Shown: positions 19,603 to 28,427, counted from the stretch's first letter. The stretch: DNA of 64,000 bases from Alitta virens (GCA_932294295.1 OW028579.1:37455362-37519361); one strand, 5' to 3'. Notes: a model not told the origin generated them from the letters alone. Made by a program: numbers and translations.

Positions 19603-20080
19603 GTGCTCCTCTCCAATGAAAACTAGAGAATGGGGTGGAACTTGGATTTAGCAGTGAATTCTTCAGTCATATCACTAATTAATAGTAATAAAGATAAATT
19701 AACTCTACATCAAAGCACATTATGCTTCTGATTAATGAACACAACAAAGACCTCCTTCTAGGATCAATACATCCTTGATCATTGGAGTGATTACACAGTA
19801 GGTGGGATTGGAGCAATATGAAATGATAAGACAAGATACCTTAATCCTTAATGAGTTTGAACCTACAGACACCAAACAGCTGTCAGCCCTATCAGTCTTA
19901 CATCTAATCTGGGATAAGGTCAATTATGCTATGGTGGCATACCAAACCTAGACCAAACTGTGATTTGGGATAAAGGAGTTGGGTAATAGGTTTATAGCCT
20001 CAATGGATGCCTATCAAACTTTTAATCTGAAAAAACTCTTTCAAAGTTTACTGTTTAAACATAATAGCTGTATCTCCTCA

Positions 20081-20192
20081 CCTCAGCAATTTTTTGAATG
20101 CACTTAATGAATGTAATGCACCCACATGGGTTATATCCTCAGCAATTTTTTGAATGCACTTAATGAATGTAATGCACCCACATGGGTTATAT
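20081..20192. repeat. Perfect 56-bp tandem duplication
   Basis: Two head-to-tail copies (20081-20136 and 20137-20192) beginning CCTCAGCAATTTTTTGAATG and ending CACATGGGTTATAT. They lie in the 745-bp spacer upstream of the RING gene, where I see no other gene. Confidence 0.9.
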
Positions 20193-20347
20193 TTTAGGAA
20201 ATGAAAGGGTTTTGGTTCAATTTATTGATCCATACCCCATTGCACACATGCACACATCACTGCATTTTTTTAAATTATGCGAACTAGGGATTTTTTCAAA
20301 TTTCACTTCAGTTGTGATTAGTCCACTACAGGAAAGAGATCACTAAC

Positions 20348-21010
20348 ATGGATGTGTGTGTAATATGTTTGGTAGATGGTGGTAAGCAATTGTTCTGCTG
20401 TAATGCCATAATTCACCACTCATGTTGTTCAGCATACATTAATAATTTCGATTTCGTCATTTATGGTGCTTTGAAATGTCCACACTGTCGTAAAGAGTGG
20501 CTTTTTGAAGAATTAAGCAAATTTTTGCATGAGAATTCGGAGGAGAATCCAATGCTGGAAGCGCAGGAGAATCCAATGCTGGAAGCGGAGGAGAATCCAA
20601 TGCTGGAAGCGGAGGAGAATTCGGAGGAGAATTCGGAGGAGAATTCGGAGGAGAATTCGGAGGAGAATTCGGAGGAGAATTCGGAGGAGAATTCGGGGGA
20701 GAATTCAATGCTGGAAGCTGAGGAGAATTCGGAGATAGGAATTGAGAGAGAAATGGTGGTATTAGAGGTGGATCAGCTGGAAGCTGGGGAGGGTGGAGAT
20801 CCTCAGGTAAGTGTTGGATCACCACAGGATATTTTTGAAACGGAAGACTTTCAGGTAGGACCTTCAATTTATTATGACTCATCAATTGATGAGATGGTGG
20901 TGGATTACAGCAGAGTCTCATTTCAAACCATCTCTGATGCAATGGTTAGAATTGTTAATGGTAGATTGGAGAGTGTTGAGTGGGAAGCTGATGAATTTTC
21001 GAGATTTTAA
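20348..21010 (+). CDS. RING-finger protein with acidic repeat region
   Basis: 220 residues. The N-terminal 48 residues form a RING-type zinc finger: Cys4-x2-Cys7, Cys17/Cys18, His23/His24, Cys26/Cys27, Cys44-x2-Cys47 with the 'CPHCRKEW' ending. Residues about 57-125 are a low-complexity acidic region from 'ENPMLEAE' and 'ENSEE' repeats, encoded by a GAGGAGAATTCG 12-mer array. The C-terminus (130-220) is acidic and non-repetitive. RING fingers usually recruit E2 ubiquitin-conjugating enzymes, so an E3 ligase acting on host targets is plausible (inference). The ATG at 20348 fits because Cys4 directly follows. Transcription converges on the protease gene across hairpin repeats. Confidence 0.8.
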   Translation: MDVCVICLVDGGKQLFCCNAIIHHSCCSAYINNFDFVIYGALKCPHCRKEWLFEELSKFLHENSEENPMLEAQENPMLEAEENPMLEAEENSEENSEENSEENSEENSEENSEENSGENSMLEAEENSEIGIEREMVVLEVDQLEAGEGGDPQVSVGSPQDIFETEDFQVGPSIYYDSSIDEMVVDYSRVSFQTISDAMVRIVNGRLESVEWEADEFSRF

Positions 21011-21130
21011 CTAGTTTTGGGGTATTAGTTCCAACTATTTATTACTTTTTAAAAAGTGATAAACAGTTGTATCCAACACTGACCACGTGGAGGTTCCCCA
21101 AAGTACAGTGTCACTAGTCCTAAATATTAT

Positions 21131-21328
21131 TTTTTGGTGTTATGATGTTTACAGATTTCTCAATCCTGCCAGTGACATCATAACTTTTTTTTATTTTATT
21201 TTTTTTGGTGTTATGATGTTTACAGATTTCTCAATCCTGCCAGTGACATCATAACTTTTTTATTTTATTTTTTTTGGTGTTATGATGTTTACAGATTTCT
21301 CAATCCTGCCAGTGACATCATAACTTTT
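21131..21328. repeat. Three tandem ~70-bp hairpin units between convergent genes
   Basis: Three units (GGTGT starts at 21136, 21207 and 21276), each containing GTTATGATGT and its perfect inverse ACATCATAAC about 30 bp apart, separated by T-rich spacers. They sit between the 3' ends of RING (+) and protease (-). They may form hairpins and act as a bidirectional 3'-end or termination region (inference). Confidence 0.75.
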
Positions 21329-21408
21329 GAAAATTGAAATTTTTTTTGCGGTTTTATTTTTTCAGTGCGTTATTTTGACTTATGGGTAACTTAATACCGC
21401 GACAGAGG

Positions 21409-21843
21409 TCAGATAACGCTCTCATACATTAGAGAATATATAAAACTATCAAGATTCACATTTTTCAACAAACGAACGATAGAAGAAAATTCTATTCCCT
21501 GACTACGCAAAATAGTATAGAATATACAAAATTTACCGCAGTCATCGGATTTAAGGTTTTGAAGAGCGATATCATTGTATACGTACCTACCGCACTTTTT
21601 AATTAAAAACTTGTGCCAATAAGAATGATAGTTTTCCGGGTTTTCACCCAAAGAATCAAAAAATTCGCAAGTATGATTATTCACAAATACAGCAACCCAA
21701 TGAGTGCCTGCACTATTGGCTTCATCGGTATTCAATATAGCTATAGTGTTATCTTTGATTAAATGAATATGGTTAGCAGGGTAAACCCCACCAAACTCTG
21801 GATAGTGTCTACGTAAAATGTTAGTTATTTCCGAAGTGTTCAT
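21409..21843 (-). CDS. Adenain-like cysteine protease (maturation protease)
   Basis: 144 residues. The Ulp1/adenain (C48/C5) fold is recognised from 'GTHWVAVF' with catalytic His48, 'EFFDSLG' with the acidic residue Asp63, and 'ALQNLKSDDCGKFC' with oxyanion-hole Gln95 and nucleophile Cys102, seven residues apart as in adenain. It is slightly shorter than the roughly 200-residue adenovirus enzyme. Such proteases cleave capsid and core precursors inside the virion. The start codon overlaps the capsid-gene stop as ATGA, placing the gene last in the minus-strand structural cluster. All catalytic residues are present. Confidence 0.9.
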   Translation of the reverse strand: MNTSEITNILRRHYPEFGGVYPANHIHLIKDNTIAILNTDEANSAGTHWVAVFVNNHTCEFFDSLGENPENYHSYWHKFLIKKCGRYVYNDIALQNLKSDDCGKFCIFYTILRSQGIEFSSIVRLLKNVNLDSFIYSLMYESVI

Positions 21844-23159
21844 TGTGTAGTAATGTTTCGTGCAGCATCGATACTCAACAAGCCTTTAAATTTCCCATAC
21901 AGAAAGACTACTATTGAGTCTTCCAGAGCTTTTGAAAATCTAAGTTCGAGTTTGGTTGTTCCTGTGTGCGAAATTGGAAGCAACTCTTCAAAATTTTCTC
22001 TATTCCCTAGATCGAAGCAGAATATTGTGTATCCTCTATGGAAATCTTCGAAAGAAATGATAGAGTCTGGGTTCAGTCTGTGAAGTCTCTGCCAAGCCTC
22101 TAAATAATGAGATTGGTAAGCTGTATCACCGAATTTAACTTGAAGTGGTTTAGCTGGGAGAGAAATGTTGTTTAAATACAATCCTATCTCACTGATGTTA
22201 AAGTGACTAAAAAAATATGGATTGTGTTGGAATGAGCCGCTGACAGCTGCAGATTTAGCCATACAAACGATTAATTGTTCTGGGCATTCGGTTCCAAATA
22301 AATCATTAATCGTAGCCACTTGACTACCTTTAGCTATAGTGTGAGTTCGCATTTTTGAATTGATATAAGGATATTGAGCTGATTTAAGTTTTAGGGCATC
22401 ACTGATAGCAACACCAACTGCTGGGTCTAAGGTAACATGACATAACACTAGCTTAGCATCCAATATTTTAATATTAAATTTTTGGGTTAATTCGGAAGAG
22501 AGCAAGGAAAATTCGGGTGTAGAAGGCCAAAATTTCAATCCAATGTTGGTGTTGTGTAATAATAACCTTTTCTGTTTCATGAAATCCACTCCAATAGATC
22601 CAGTCATAACAAACTCTTGCCCCTGGTTAACAAACTTTGTTCTTTTTTTCAATGCAGGGTTCCCATCCGTAACGGCATTATCAGTTCCTGCTACTGCCTT
22701 GAAATTACTACAAGTATTTATCGCAGTACTTAGATCTTTGGTGAATAATATTCCCAGTTGTTCGTCTACTTTACTCGTTAAAAGAGTATCCAGCATATAT
22801 TTATAAGGATAGCAGTAAGTAGGGATATCATTAGATATCGATTGATGTTGTAAACTGAGGTCAACTTTCTGAAACATTGATGCGATTAAACAATTTGTAG
22901 GTGCTACATCACCGGTAGCATCATATTTCTCCAATGATTCAACAAATTTGATAGGATCATTCTCCCCTATAACAATTTTACACCTAAGTTGAATGTGTGA
23001 ACGGGAAAAGTCGATAAAATTTTGTGAAGTTACACTAAATTCCACACATCCGCTGGATAGTTGTGAGATTGGAAGATGTTCTATCATTTGAGATTGCGAT
23101 ATTGCTTTGTTGGTAGGTTGTACGCAAAAAAGGTTGAGAGAATCATCGTGAGCTTGCAT
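21840..23159 (-). CDS. Probable major capsid protein (double jelly roll, F54H12.2-like family)
   Basis: 439 residues, beta-rich, without signal peptide or membrane span. It resembles the invertebrate F54H12.2-like family, which corresponds to the Polinton major capsid protein. Supporting features are the N-terminal 'SGCVEFSVTSQNFIDFSRSH' strand region typical of capsid N-termini, a late 'YTIFCFDLG' segment and a C-terminal 'LELRFSKALEDSIVVFLYGKF' strand pair. It is shorter than many homologues (500-650 residues). It lies 1 bp after p97 and overlaps the protease gene, the expected morphogenesis neighbourhood. It would form hexon-like trimers of an icosahedral shell. Confidence 0.78.
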   Translation of the reverse strand: MQAHDDSLNLFCVQPTNKAISQSQMIEHLPISQLSSGCVEFSVTSQNFIDFSRSHIQLRCKIVIGENDPIKFVESLEKYDATGDVAPTNCLIASMFQKVDLSLQHQSISNDIPTYCYPYKYMLDTLLTSKVDEQLGILFTKDLSTAINTCSNFKAVAGTDNAVTDGNPALKKRTKFVNQGQEFVMTGSIGVDFMKQKRLLLHNTNIGLKFWPSTPEFSLLSSELTQKFNIKILDAKLVLCHVTLDPAVGVAISDALKLKSAQYPYINSKMRTHTIAKGSQVATINDLFGTECPEQLIVCMAKSAAVSGSFQHNPYFFSHFNISEIGLYLNNISLPAKPLQVKFGDTAYQSHYLEAWQRLHRLNPDSIISFEDFHRGYTIFCFDLGNRENFEELLPISHTGTTKLELRFSKALEDSIVVFLYGKFKGLLSIDAARNITTQ

Positions 23160-23160
23160 T

Positions 23161-23454
23161 TTATCGTCTCCTTCTTACAACCTTTTTCTTAGTCTGTCTA
23201 GTTTTAGTGTTCTTGCTCCGGTGTTTAGATCTAGACTGAGGCGATTTTTTCTTTCTACTCGATTTTATAGCTTTGTTAATGATAGAGCATGACATGTTAT
23301 CTTTCTGTGCGGCTGCAGTTACAACTTGCAAACCTTTGCCCGATTGAGTAGTTGAATCGTTTACCACAAATATTTTTTGATTTGGTAAAATTTTTCCATC
23401 AATCATTGCAGCGTAATGCTTTTTCCAACTATCGTAATCATTAATAACTGACAT
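23161..23454 (-). CDS. Small basic protein p97, candidate core/DNA-condensing protein
   Basis: 97 residues. The N-terminal half has a 'DSWKKHY' and a Gly-Lys-Gly 'GKGLQVV' segment. The C-terminal 35 residues are strongly basic (KKKSPQSRSKHRSK... ending RRRR). Position directly upstream of the major capsid gene plus the basic tail suggest a virion core or minor structural protein comparable in role to adenoviral core peptides. This is inference from context and composition. Its start lies within the 3' end of the penton-like gene (14-bp overlap). Confidence 0.6.
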   Translation of the reverse strand: MSVINDYDSWKKHYAAMIDGKILPNQKIFVVNDSTTQSGKGLQVVTAAAQKDNMSCSIINKAIKSSRKKKSPQSRSKHRSKNTKTRQTKKKVVRRRR

Positions 23455-23884
23455 TGTGAAAACGAAGTGTTACGTTCAGTTCCGAAAGTGATAGTGGTGG
23501 TGATGTGGTTTCTCTGGGTTTTATATATATTCTGAAGCGATTGAGTTGTCCTTGAATAGTTTTCAATTTAATCGGGCGTACGAATTCTGTGTGAGAAACC
23601 TTCAACCCTGGTAATTGAAAAACTCGCAAGACTGGTGACAATTTTCCGTATAGAAAAGATTCCTGACACACATCGCTAAAAACATATATCTCTTCTTTGG
23701 TTCTTTCGTTAATTCTACATCTAATGTCTAGCAATTCCACATAAGATTCCGCGCAGAGGTTGATATTTCTATCTAGTTGCACTATAAAATCATTAGGATT
23801 ATTGTCAGTGAAAATATTTTTACTATCTGTACTAGAAGCATACACCACAAACGATGTCATGATTAAGAATGTTCTTTTTCTCAT
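23441..23884 (-). CDS. Probable penton/minor capsid protein (single jelly roll)
   Basis: Up to 147 residues; an internal Met at residue 9 is an equally good start. The opening strand 'SFVVYASSTDS' with 'NNPNDFIVQLDRNINL', then 'YVELLDIRCR' and 'VFSDVC...S...G...PVLRVFQL', follows the pattern of the short Polinton penton-like proteins that plug capsid vertices. It is upstream of p97, the major capsid gene and the protease gene. Assignment rests on pattern, size and position. Confidence 0.6.
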   Translation of the reverse strand: MRKRTFLIMTSFVVYASSTDSKNIFTDNNPNDFIVQLDRNINLCAESYVELLDIRCRINERTKEEIYVFSDVCQESFLYGKLSPVLRVFQLPGLKVSHTEFVRPIKLKTIQGQLNRFRIYIKPRETTSPPLSLSELNVTLRFHNVSY

Positions 23885-23914
23885 TCACCGCTGTGTAATA
23901 TACTACCGGGTACT

Positions 23915-24074
23915 TGTACACAAGAGTGCACCCAAGATGCACCCAAGTGTGCACCCAACAGTGCACGCAAGAACGCACATAACAGTAAGCCCTACCCTGG
24001 GTTTGGAACCCTGGGTTTGGAACCCCAGGGTTGCAGCCCTGGGTTGGAACCCCAGGGTTGGAGACCTGGATGTA
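23915..24074. repeat. Tandem GTGCACCCAA and CCCTGGGTTTGGAA repeats
   Basis: Between penton-like and integrase genes. GTGCACCCAA-type decamers (about 23915-23970) are followed by CCCTGGGTT(T)GGAACC units with alternating orientation (23993-24062), which can pair into hairpins. Confidence 0.75.
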
Positions 24075-24088
24075 CCAGTTCTTAGTCT

Positions 24089-24218
24089 AGGTCACAAAAC
24101 TAGGTCACAAAACTAGGTCACAAAACTAGGACACAGGTCACAAAACTAGGTCACAAGACTAGGCCCCAAGACTAGGTCACAAGACTAGGTCACAAGACTA
24201 GGTCACAAGACTAGGTCA
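24089..24218. repeat. 13-bp array with AGGTCA half-sites
   Basis: Units of CTAGGTCACAA(A/G)A carry AGGTCA at 24089, 24102, 24115, 24135, 24148, 24174, 24187, 24200 and 24213, with degenerate units (AGGACA, AGGCCC) between. AGGTCA is the nuclear-receptor half-site. The array spans the 3' end of the integrase gene and its downstream spacer, upstream of the penton-like gene. Confidence 0.85.
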
Positions 24219-25323
24219 CTAGTGTTGCTTTTTGGAGATGTTCTATTTCACTTTTTTTCATCCATGTCGAGTGTTTCTTAGGCCAACCTAACCATTTAAC
24301 CAACACTTTATCTCGTTTCCTTTTAAGTATTTTTTCTATGAGGTAAGTCTGATTATCATCAACTACCACTTTCTGCAGCTCGTTTTCTTGGAAATGCCCG
24401 TTTAAGACTTCGTTTTTCAAGTCTTTTACTACATAGATTGGTTTGATATCTCTCATAATTCTATCAGCAATGATGAAATGTTCTCTTGTCCACGATTCGT
24501 CAAATGCTCTCATGAACGGGTGTCTCACTACACTTATCCTAACCGTATCGTGTATATTAAAACGAAAATCGGTTTGTATCTTATCAGGCTGCTCCGTTTC
24601 GTATAACTGCTTCCATATTTTGTATTCATCCGATACTGTAACGGAAGCAGGAGTCTGTTTAATACTGCTATGATAAGAGTGATTGTAGGAATTTGTTGCT
24701 TTCTGCAACTGATCAACCCATTTGTGTGTATTTTGAGCAAGCATATAGGTAAACAATAACTTTTTTAAAGTCTTGAAAAATCTCTCAACTATGTTGGCTT
24801 TTGTTTCTGTATTATTAGTAAAAAAATGATTTATTCTCAGTTTCTTGAATAAATTCTGTGTCGCACGGGATCTGAACTCGGGACCTCTATCAGAACGACA
24901 GTTGGTTATAGTCCCTAATTTTAACAACAAGCTTTTTAAAGCTGGAACAAATTCTTGCGATTTCAAACTTTTCAAAGCTACTGTATGAGCAACTTTACTG
25001 AAGCAATCAATCCCAGCTAAGATGTAGATATATCCGGAATTATCTTTATCGTACTGCGGTATATGAGCTGTATCCAAGTCTATTTGATAACCAATATATG
25101 GAGTTACAACTCGATTTCTAACAAAGTTAGTATTCACTTGTCTAAGTAATGTGTAATACTCTCGACTTTGTAGAAATTCTTTGATTTGTTTTCTGGTTAA
25201 GATATGTTTATTATCTTTTTTTATAGCTCTGTAGAATTTATCAACGCTACTATAGGCTCCAGGAAAGTTAAAATCTTGAAATTTTTCCAGAAGATAGTTT
25301 CTCACATCTTGTGCCAAATCCAT
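24211..25323 (-). CDS. Polinton integrase with C-terminal chromodomain
   Basis: 370 residues. The retroviral-type rve catalytic core is at about 75-225, with Asp82 ('YQIDLD'), Asp145 ('CRSDRGPEF') and Glu180 ('NIVERFFKTLK'). Asp145 to Glu180 is the DD35E-like spacing. Residues 327-363 form a chromodomain ('YLIEKIL', then 'VKWLGWPKKHSTW') with the conserved aromatic residues. The enzyme joins Polinton termini to host DNA, consistent with the 6-bp duplication. The chromodomain may steer insertion to particular chromatin. The start overlaps the upstream p195 gene by 22 bp. The catalytic triad is intact. Confidence 0.95.
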   Translation of the reverse strand: MDLAQDVRNYLLEKFQDFNFPGAYSSVDKFYRAIKKDNKHILTRKQIKEFLQSREYYTLLRQVNTNFVRNRVVTPYIGYQIDLDTAHIPQYDKDNSGYIYILAGIDCFSKVAHTVALKSLKSQEFVPALKSLLLKLGTITNCRSDRGPEFRSRATQNLFKKLRINHFFTNNTETKANIVERFFKTLKKLLFTYMLAQNTHKWVDQLQKATNSYNHSYHSSIKQTPASVTVSDEYKIWKQLYETEQPDKIQTDFRFNIHDTVRISVVRHPFMRAFDESWTREHFIIADRIMRDIKPIYVVKDLKNEVLNGHFQENELQKVVVDDNQTYLIEKILKRKRDKVLVKWLGWPKKHSTWMKKSEIEHLQKATLVT

Positions 25324-25889
25324 CTCTCTTTTTTTTCAGTAATAGGAACACCGGGTGGTGGTTTTCTCTGTGAACTTTGTTTCCGAATTATCCCTGAGCC
25401 ATTCTGAACTAGAGTTTGAGGTATATTGCTATTTCGCAGTGCTACTCTAAACTGATGTAAACCTTCTGGTTGTACATTTTTATAACGGTAAAGCATGCAT
25501 TTTATCAAATCAATGATGTGACTGTTTGGTATAAGATTTTGATTAATTATCACCTCACCTTTTTTATTCCAAGTTATATTTTCGTCATTATCCTCAATAT
25601 GTTGTAGTATAGCTCGAGCTTTATATTTGATATTCTGAGGGATTGATGACAGAATACTATCAGAACTTAGTTTAGGAGTTGCTGCAGCTGCTGCTGCAGG
25701 TACTGCTGCTGCAGGTACTGCGGGTACTGCAGTTGTTGTAGCAGCTGCAGTTGATACTGCGGGTACTGCAGTTGTTGTAGCAGCTGCAGTTGCTACTGCG
25801 GGTACCGCAGGTGCTGCAGGTACCGCAGGTGCTGCAGCTGCTGCTGTTGCACTACTGTTGGTGAATGGAATTAAAACGTATTTCTTCAT
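25302..25889 (-). CDS. Conserved Polinton protein p195, Ala-rich N-terminus
   Basis: 195 residues. It opens with 'MKKYVLIPF', continues with an Ala/Val/Pro/Thr low-complexity run (about 14-70), then a folded C-terminal region: 'IPQNIKYKARAILQHIEDN', 'ITWNKKGEVIINQNLIPNSHIIDLIKCML', 'GLHQFRVALRNSNIPQTL'. A protein of this layout next to the integrase is a regular part of Polintons. Its biochemical role is not established to my knowledge. It starts within the ATGA overlap of p111. The low-complexity run is encoded by GCTGCTGCAGGTACTGC-type repeats, so its length is probably variable. Confidence 0.65.
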   Translation of the reverse strand: MKKYVLIPFTNSSATAAAAAPAVPAAPAVPAVATAAATTTAVPAVSTAAATTTAVPAVPAAAVPAAAAAATPKLSSDSILSSIPQNIKYKARAILQHIEDNDENITWNKKGEVIINQNLIPNSHIIDLIKCMLYRYKNVQPEGLHQFRVALRNSNIPQTLVQNGSGIIRKQSSQRKPPPGVPITEKKERWIWHKM

Positions 25890-26221
25890 TTTAAGACTTT
25901 AATCAGGATCTTTTTAGCTGATAGCAAAATGTTGTGAATCTTGGATGAATTATTTCTAATGATAGAATAATTCTTCTTATCGGAATTCTTTTTATTGGTT
26001 ATTTTTGAAATTAACTTTTTATGTTTGGAAAGCAATTTTTGGGTTTGAGGTGATAATACTGAGGAGTTGAGTGTAATATTATATATGATGATTACTGTGT
26101 TAGCTACTTGTTCTTCATTAGCCGTTTCTAATAGGGCTATGGCTTGATTTTTGCTACAAGAAAGAAGTAGATGAAAAAAATTTGTTTGAAAATTTTTTTT
26201 TTGAAAAAAAATTTTTTTCAT
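25886..26221 (-). CDS. Conserved small Polinton protein p111 (intact copy)
   Basis: 111 residues, rich in Lys and Asn. The predicted helical middle ('NQAIALLETANEEQVANTVIIIYNITL') is followed by a basic 'LSKHKKLISKITNKKNSDKKN' region, a pattern found in a short conserved Polinton protein of unknown function. Both ends overlap neighbours as ATGA (p84 upstream, p195 downstream). Codons 1-94 fall within the right inverted repeat and therefore recur on the left, where they are fused to the polymerase. The last 17 codons exist only here, so this is the original locus. Confidence 0.7.
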   Translation of the reverse strand: MKKIFFQKKNFQTNFFHLLLSCSKNQAIALLETANEEQVANTVIIIYNITLNSSVLSPQTQKLLSKHKKLISKITNKKNSDKKNYSIIRNNSSKIHNILLSAKKILIKVLK

Positions 26222-26472
26222 GGTAAAATATTTTCATTAATTTTGTGATTTTTAACCCCTTTCAAACGAGGGTTAGGCATGAGACAGCCCAGACTGGAAG
26301 CTAGCAATGTAGACCAGAGAGTTTTATCACCGTTTTCTATGGAAAGGTTGATTACAGAAGTAATAATGATGATATAAATTACGATAATCTGACTGATGAA
26401 TCCGAACTGAGATTTCGGACATTTACGTGTGAAGCAATACCACTCTTCGTAATTAGATGTTCTCTCTTCCAT
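26218..26472 (-). CDS. Small membrane protein p84, right copy
   Basis: Identical in amino-acid sequence to the left copy. Here it is in its probable ancestral setting, reading into p111, p195 and integrase with an ATGA overlap. Confidence 0.7.
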   Translation of the reverse strand: MEERTSNYEEWYCFTRKCPKSQFGFISQIIVIYIIIITSVINLSIENGDKTLWSTLLASSLGCLMPNPRLKGVKNHKINENILP

Positions 26473-26534
26473 TCCGACCCTGTAACTAATTTACTTTCCT
26501 ATATTTCATTCATTTATATCATTTAGACGCGCAC

Positions 26535-26555
26535 GAGCGGGCGAGCGCCCCGCTC
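26535..26555. other. GC-rich palindrome, right copy
   Basis: Mirror of 12849-12869, between the ATPase and p84 genes. Confidence 0.6.
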
Positions 26556-26643
26556 GGGCGAATATAAAGCACCAAGCGATAGTTAATCGGAACGCTCCAG
26601 CCTGCTACTTCAGGGTATCGCTTCAGTGGGTGCACTAGGTATT

Positions 26644-27291
26644 TCAATCTTTTTTGTATATAATAGTATCTTCCATGGGGAATATTTTTGTTCTGAGTCG
26701 TAATTCATCAGGGCATTGCGCTGTTAAATCTATAATGAGATACCCGTACTGCTCATTTTTCATTATATCATTATAAGCTTGGATTAACAATCCAGGGATA
26801 TGAGGGAAGATTTGACTATTAAGATATGATAATTGTAATAAACTACGAGGAGAACGAAATACTTCCATGTATTTTGTGTTAAGATTTATTGTCACTTGCT
26901 TCTTTCCTTGAATGAAAGCATTCTGCAGTATGTAGAAACATGTGCAATTCCTATGGTGACTTATTCTTGTAAATAACAATTCCATAACTGAGGAATTAGC
27001 TGCTTCATCCATGAGATCATCCACAATTATCAAACTATGTTTTTCTGGATCAGTAAATGCTAACAATTCATCTTCAGTAGGTAATCCTTGCTGAAAACTA
27101 ATGTTTTCTATGATTTCTTGTATTTGGTCATAGGTATTTTGCCAGATGCCATAGTAATATTTTATAATAGATGGTGGCTGTTCACCGAATAAATGCTCCT
27201 TATTTTGTAGTATTCGCCTAATAAAATTAGTCTTTCCCGATCCTGACTGACCAAATAAGATATGCGTGGATCCGGGTTCAAACCCCAACAT
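26644..27291 (-). CDS. Polinton packaging ATPase, right copy
   Basis: 215 residues with the same Walker A (14-21) and Walker B (86-92) motifs as the left copy. Residue 25 is Arg rather than Lys. Both copies are intact, so the element carries two potentially active ATPase genes. Confidence 0.92.
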   Translation of the reverse strand: MLGFEPGSTHILFGQSGSGKTNFIRRILQNKEHLFGEQPPSIIKYYYGIWQNTYDQIQEIIENISFQQGLPTEDELLAFTDPEKHSLIIVDDLMDEAANSSVMELLFTRISHHRNCTCFYILQNAFIQGKKQVTINLNTKYMEVFRSPRSLLQLSYLNSQIFPHIPGLLIQAYNDIMKNEQYGYLIIDLTAQCPDELRLRTKIFPMEDTIIYKKD

Positions 27292-27344
27292 GTTTACCGT
27301 ATCACAACTCGTGAATAAATGTTAAGATATTTCGTATATTAGCA

Positions 27345-27352
27345 CTTTTATA
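27345..27352 (-). promoter_or_regulatory. TATA box of right ATPase gene
   Basis: TATAAAAG 53 bp upstream of the ATG, a mirror of 12052-12059. Confidence 0.55.
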
Positions 27353-27902
27353 TCAACACAGAATATCCAGAATACGGAATTGTGCAGAGCAGTGTGCAGA
27401 GCAGTGTGCAGCAGTGCGATAAGCTACATTCTCAAATGCTTTCAACCGTACAAAAAAGCATTATTAGGACAAAACCATGGCTGGTTGAACCCCTAACAAC
27501 CACTAAACAGCTGATTTGGGGGAGCTGGTTATCAAAAGAGTTGAAGTATAACAGATTCCAACTCATTGATTACTATTCTCATTTAATCAGCATATTCTAC
27601 AAACAACTAGTGGGATGATGGTGATGAAAATTTTATTTGATCATGAATGGAATGATAGTGGTGGTGGTGGGTTTTGAATTGATTGTTGGGTTGGAACTGT
27701 CAGTTTGAAGCTTTTAGTCAACAAGTTACACAGTCTTGTAAAAGCAACAATAATGTGTAACCTGTTTTACAATGTCGCGACGTGAACGCAAGCTTGTGAC
27801 ATCATAATTTTGTACAGCCATTTTGCTGATTTTTTTTAGAATTGGAGGGTTTTTAAAATTTTTTTTTAACCCAGTAGGGTTATTTTATAAATGATGGGAG
27901 CA
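27353..27902. other. Spacer between ATPase and PC4-like genes, right copy
   Basis: Mirror of the left spacer. It holds the plus-strand open frame 27382-27618 without an N-terminal ATG; not supported as a gene. Confidence 0.5.
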
Positions 27903-28427
27903 CTAGAAACATTTCTGACAGATTTTGTGATTTTTTGGATGTTCGAATTGACAAATCTCTGCGTTTTCATAACGCACACAATCCAACAATTCGATCCATT
28001 CCGGATCCAGATTGATGAATTCCTGAAATTTTAATGAAACACCGGGTATACCGGGTAATGGTGTTGGATCGTCTTTTCTTTTGTAGAATTGACGAATTGT
28101 GAGACATTTGTAATCTGGCTTAATTTGGAGGAAAATCATATCACCCAAAGGGAGAAAGAATTCCTCTGTCATTTGCTCAGATTTACATTCAGCCACGGCA
28201 CGACGTATTTCGTCAAAGAATTTGTTCATAACTTTGACTGAACCACATCCCAGTGTGATTGAGTATTTTCTCAAATCGCTTGCTTCTACATCGGGGCGAT
28301 GAATTGTCATTCCTTCTGGAAATGATCGCACCCTAACGCTCCTCCTATGGCCTATGTCCAGGACATAGGTTGACCATTCACCAGGTTGGGTGGTCATAGC
28401 GTAATAGGAGGAGCTCGTCGTTGCCAT
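27903..28427 (-). CDS. PC4/Sub1-like DNA-binding protein, right copy
   Basis: 174 residues, identical in amino-acid sequence to the left copy. The start at 28427 was chosen by the TATA box at 28469-28475. As the outermost gene on this side it is the first reading into the structural cluster. Confidence 0.65.
   Translation of the reverse strand: MATTSSSYYAMTTQPGEWSTYVLDIGHRRSVRVRSFPEGMTIHRPDVEASDLRKYSITLGCGSVKVMNKFFDEIRRAVAECKSEQMTEEFFLPLGDMIFLQIKPDYKCLTIRQFYKRKDDPTPLPGIPGVSLKFQEFINLDPEWIELLDCVRYENAEICQFEHPKNHKICQKCF

Noticed and set aside
20457..20942. 161-codon Pro/Asn/Ser-rich frame antisense to the RING gene
   Set aside because: Mirror of the GAGGAGAATTCG repeat; the RING frame explains the region.
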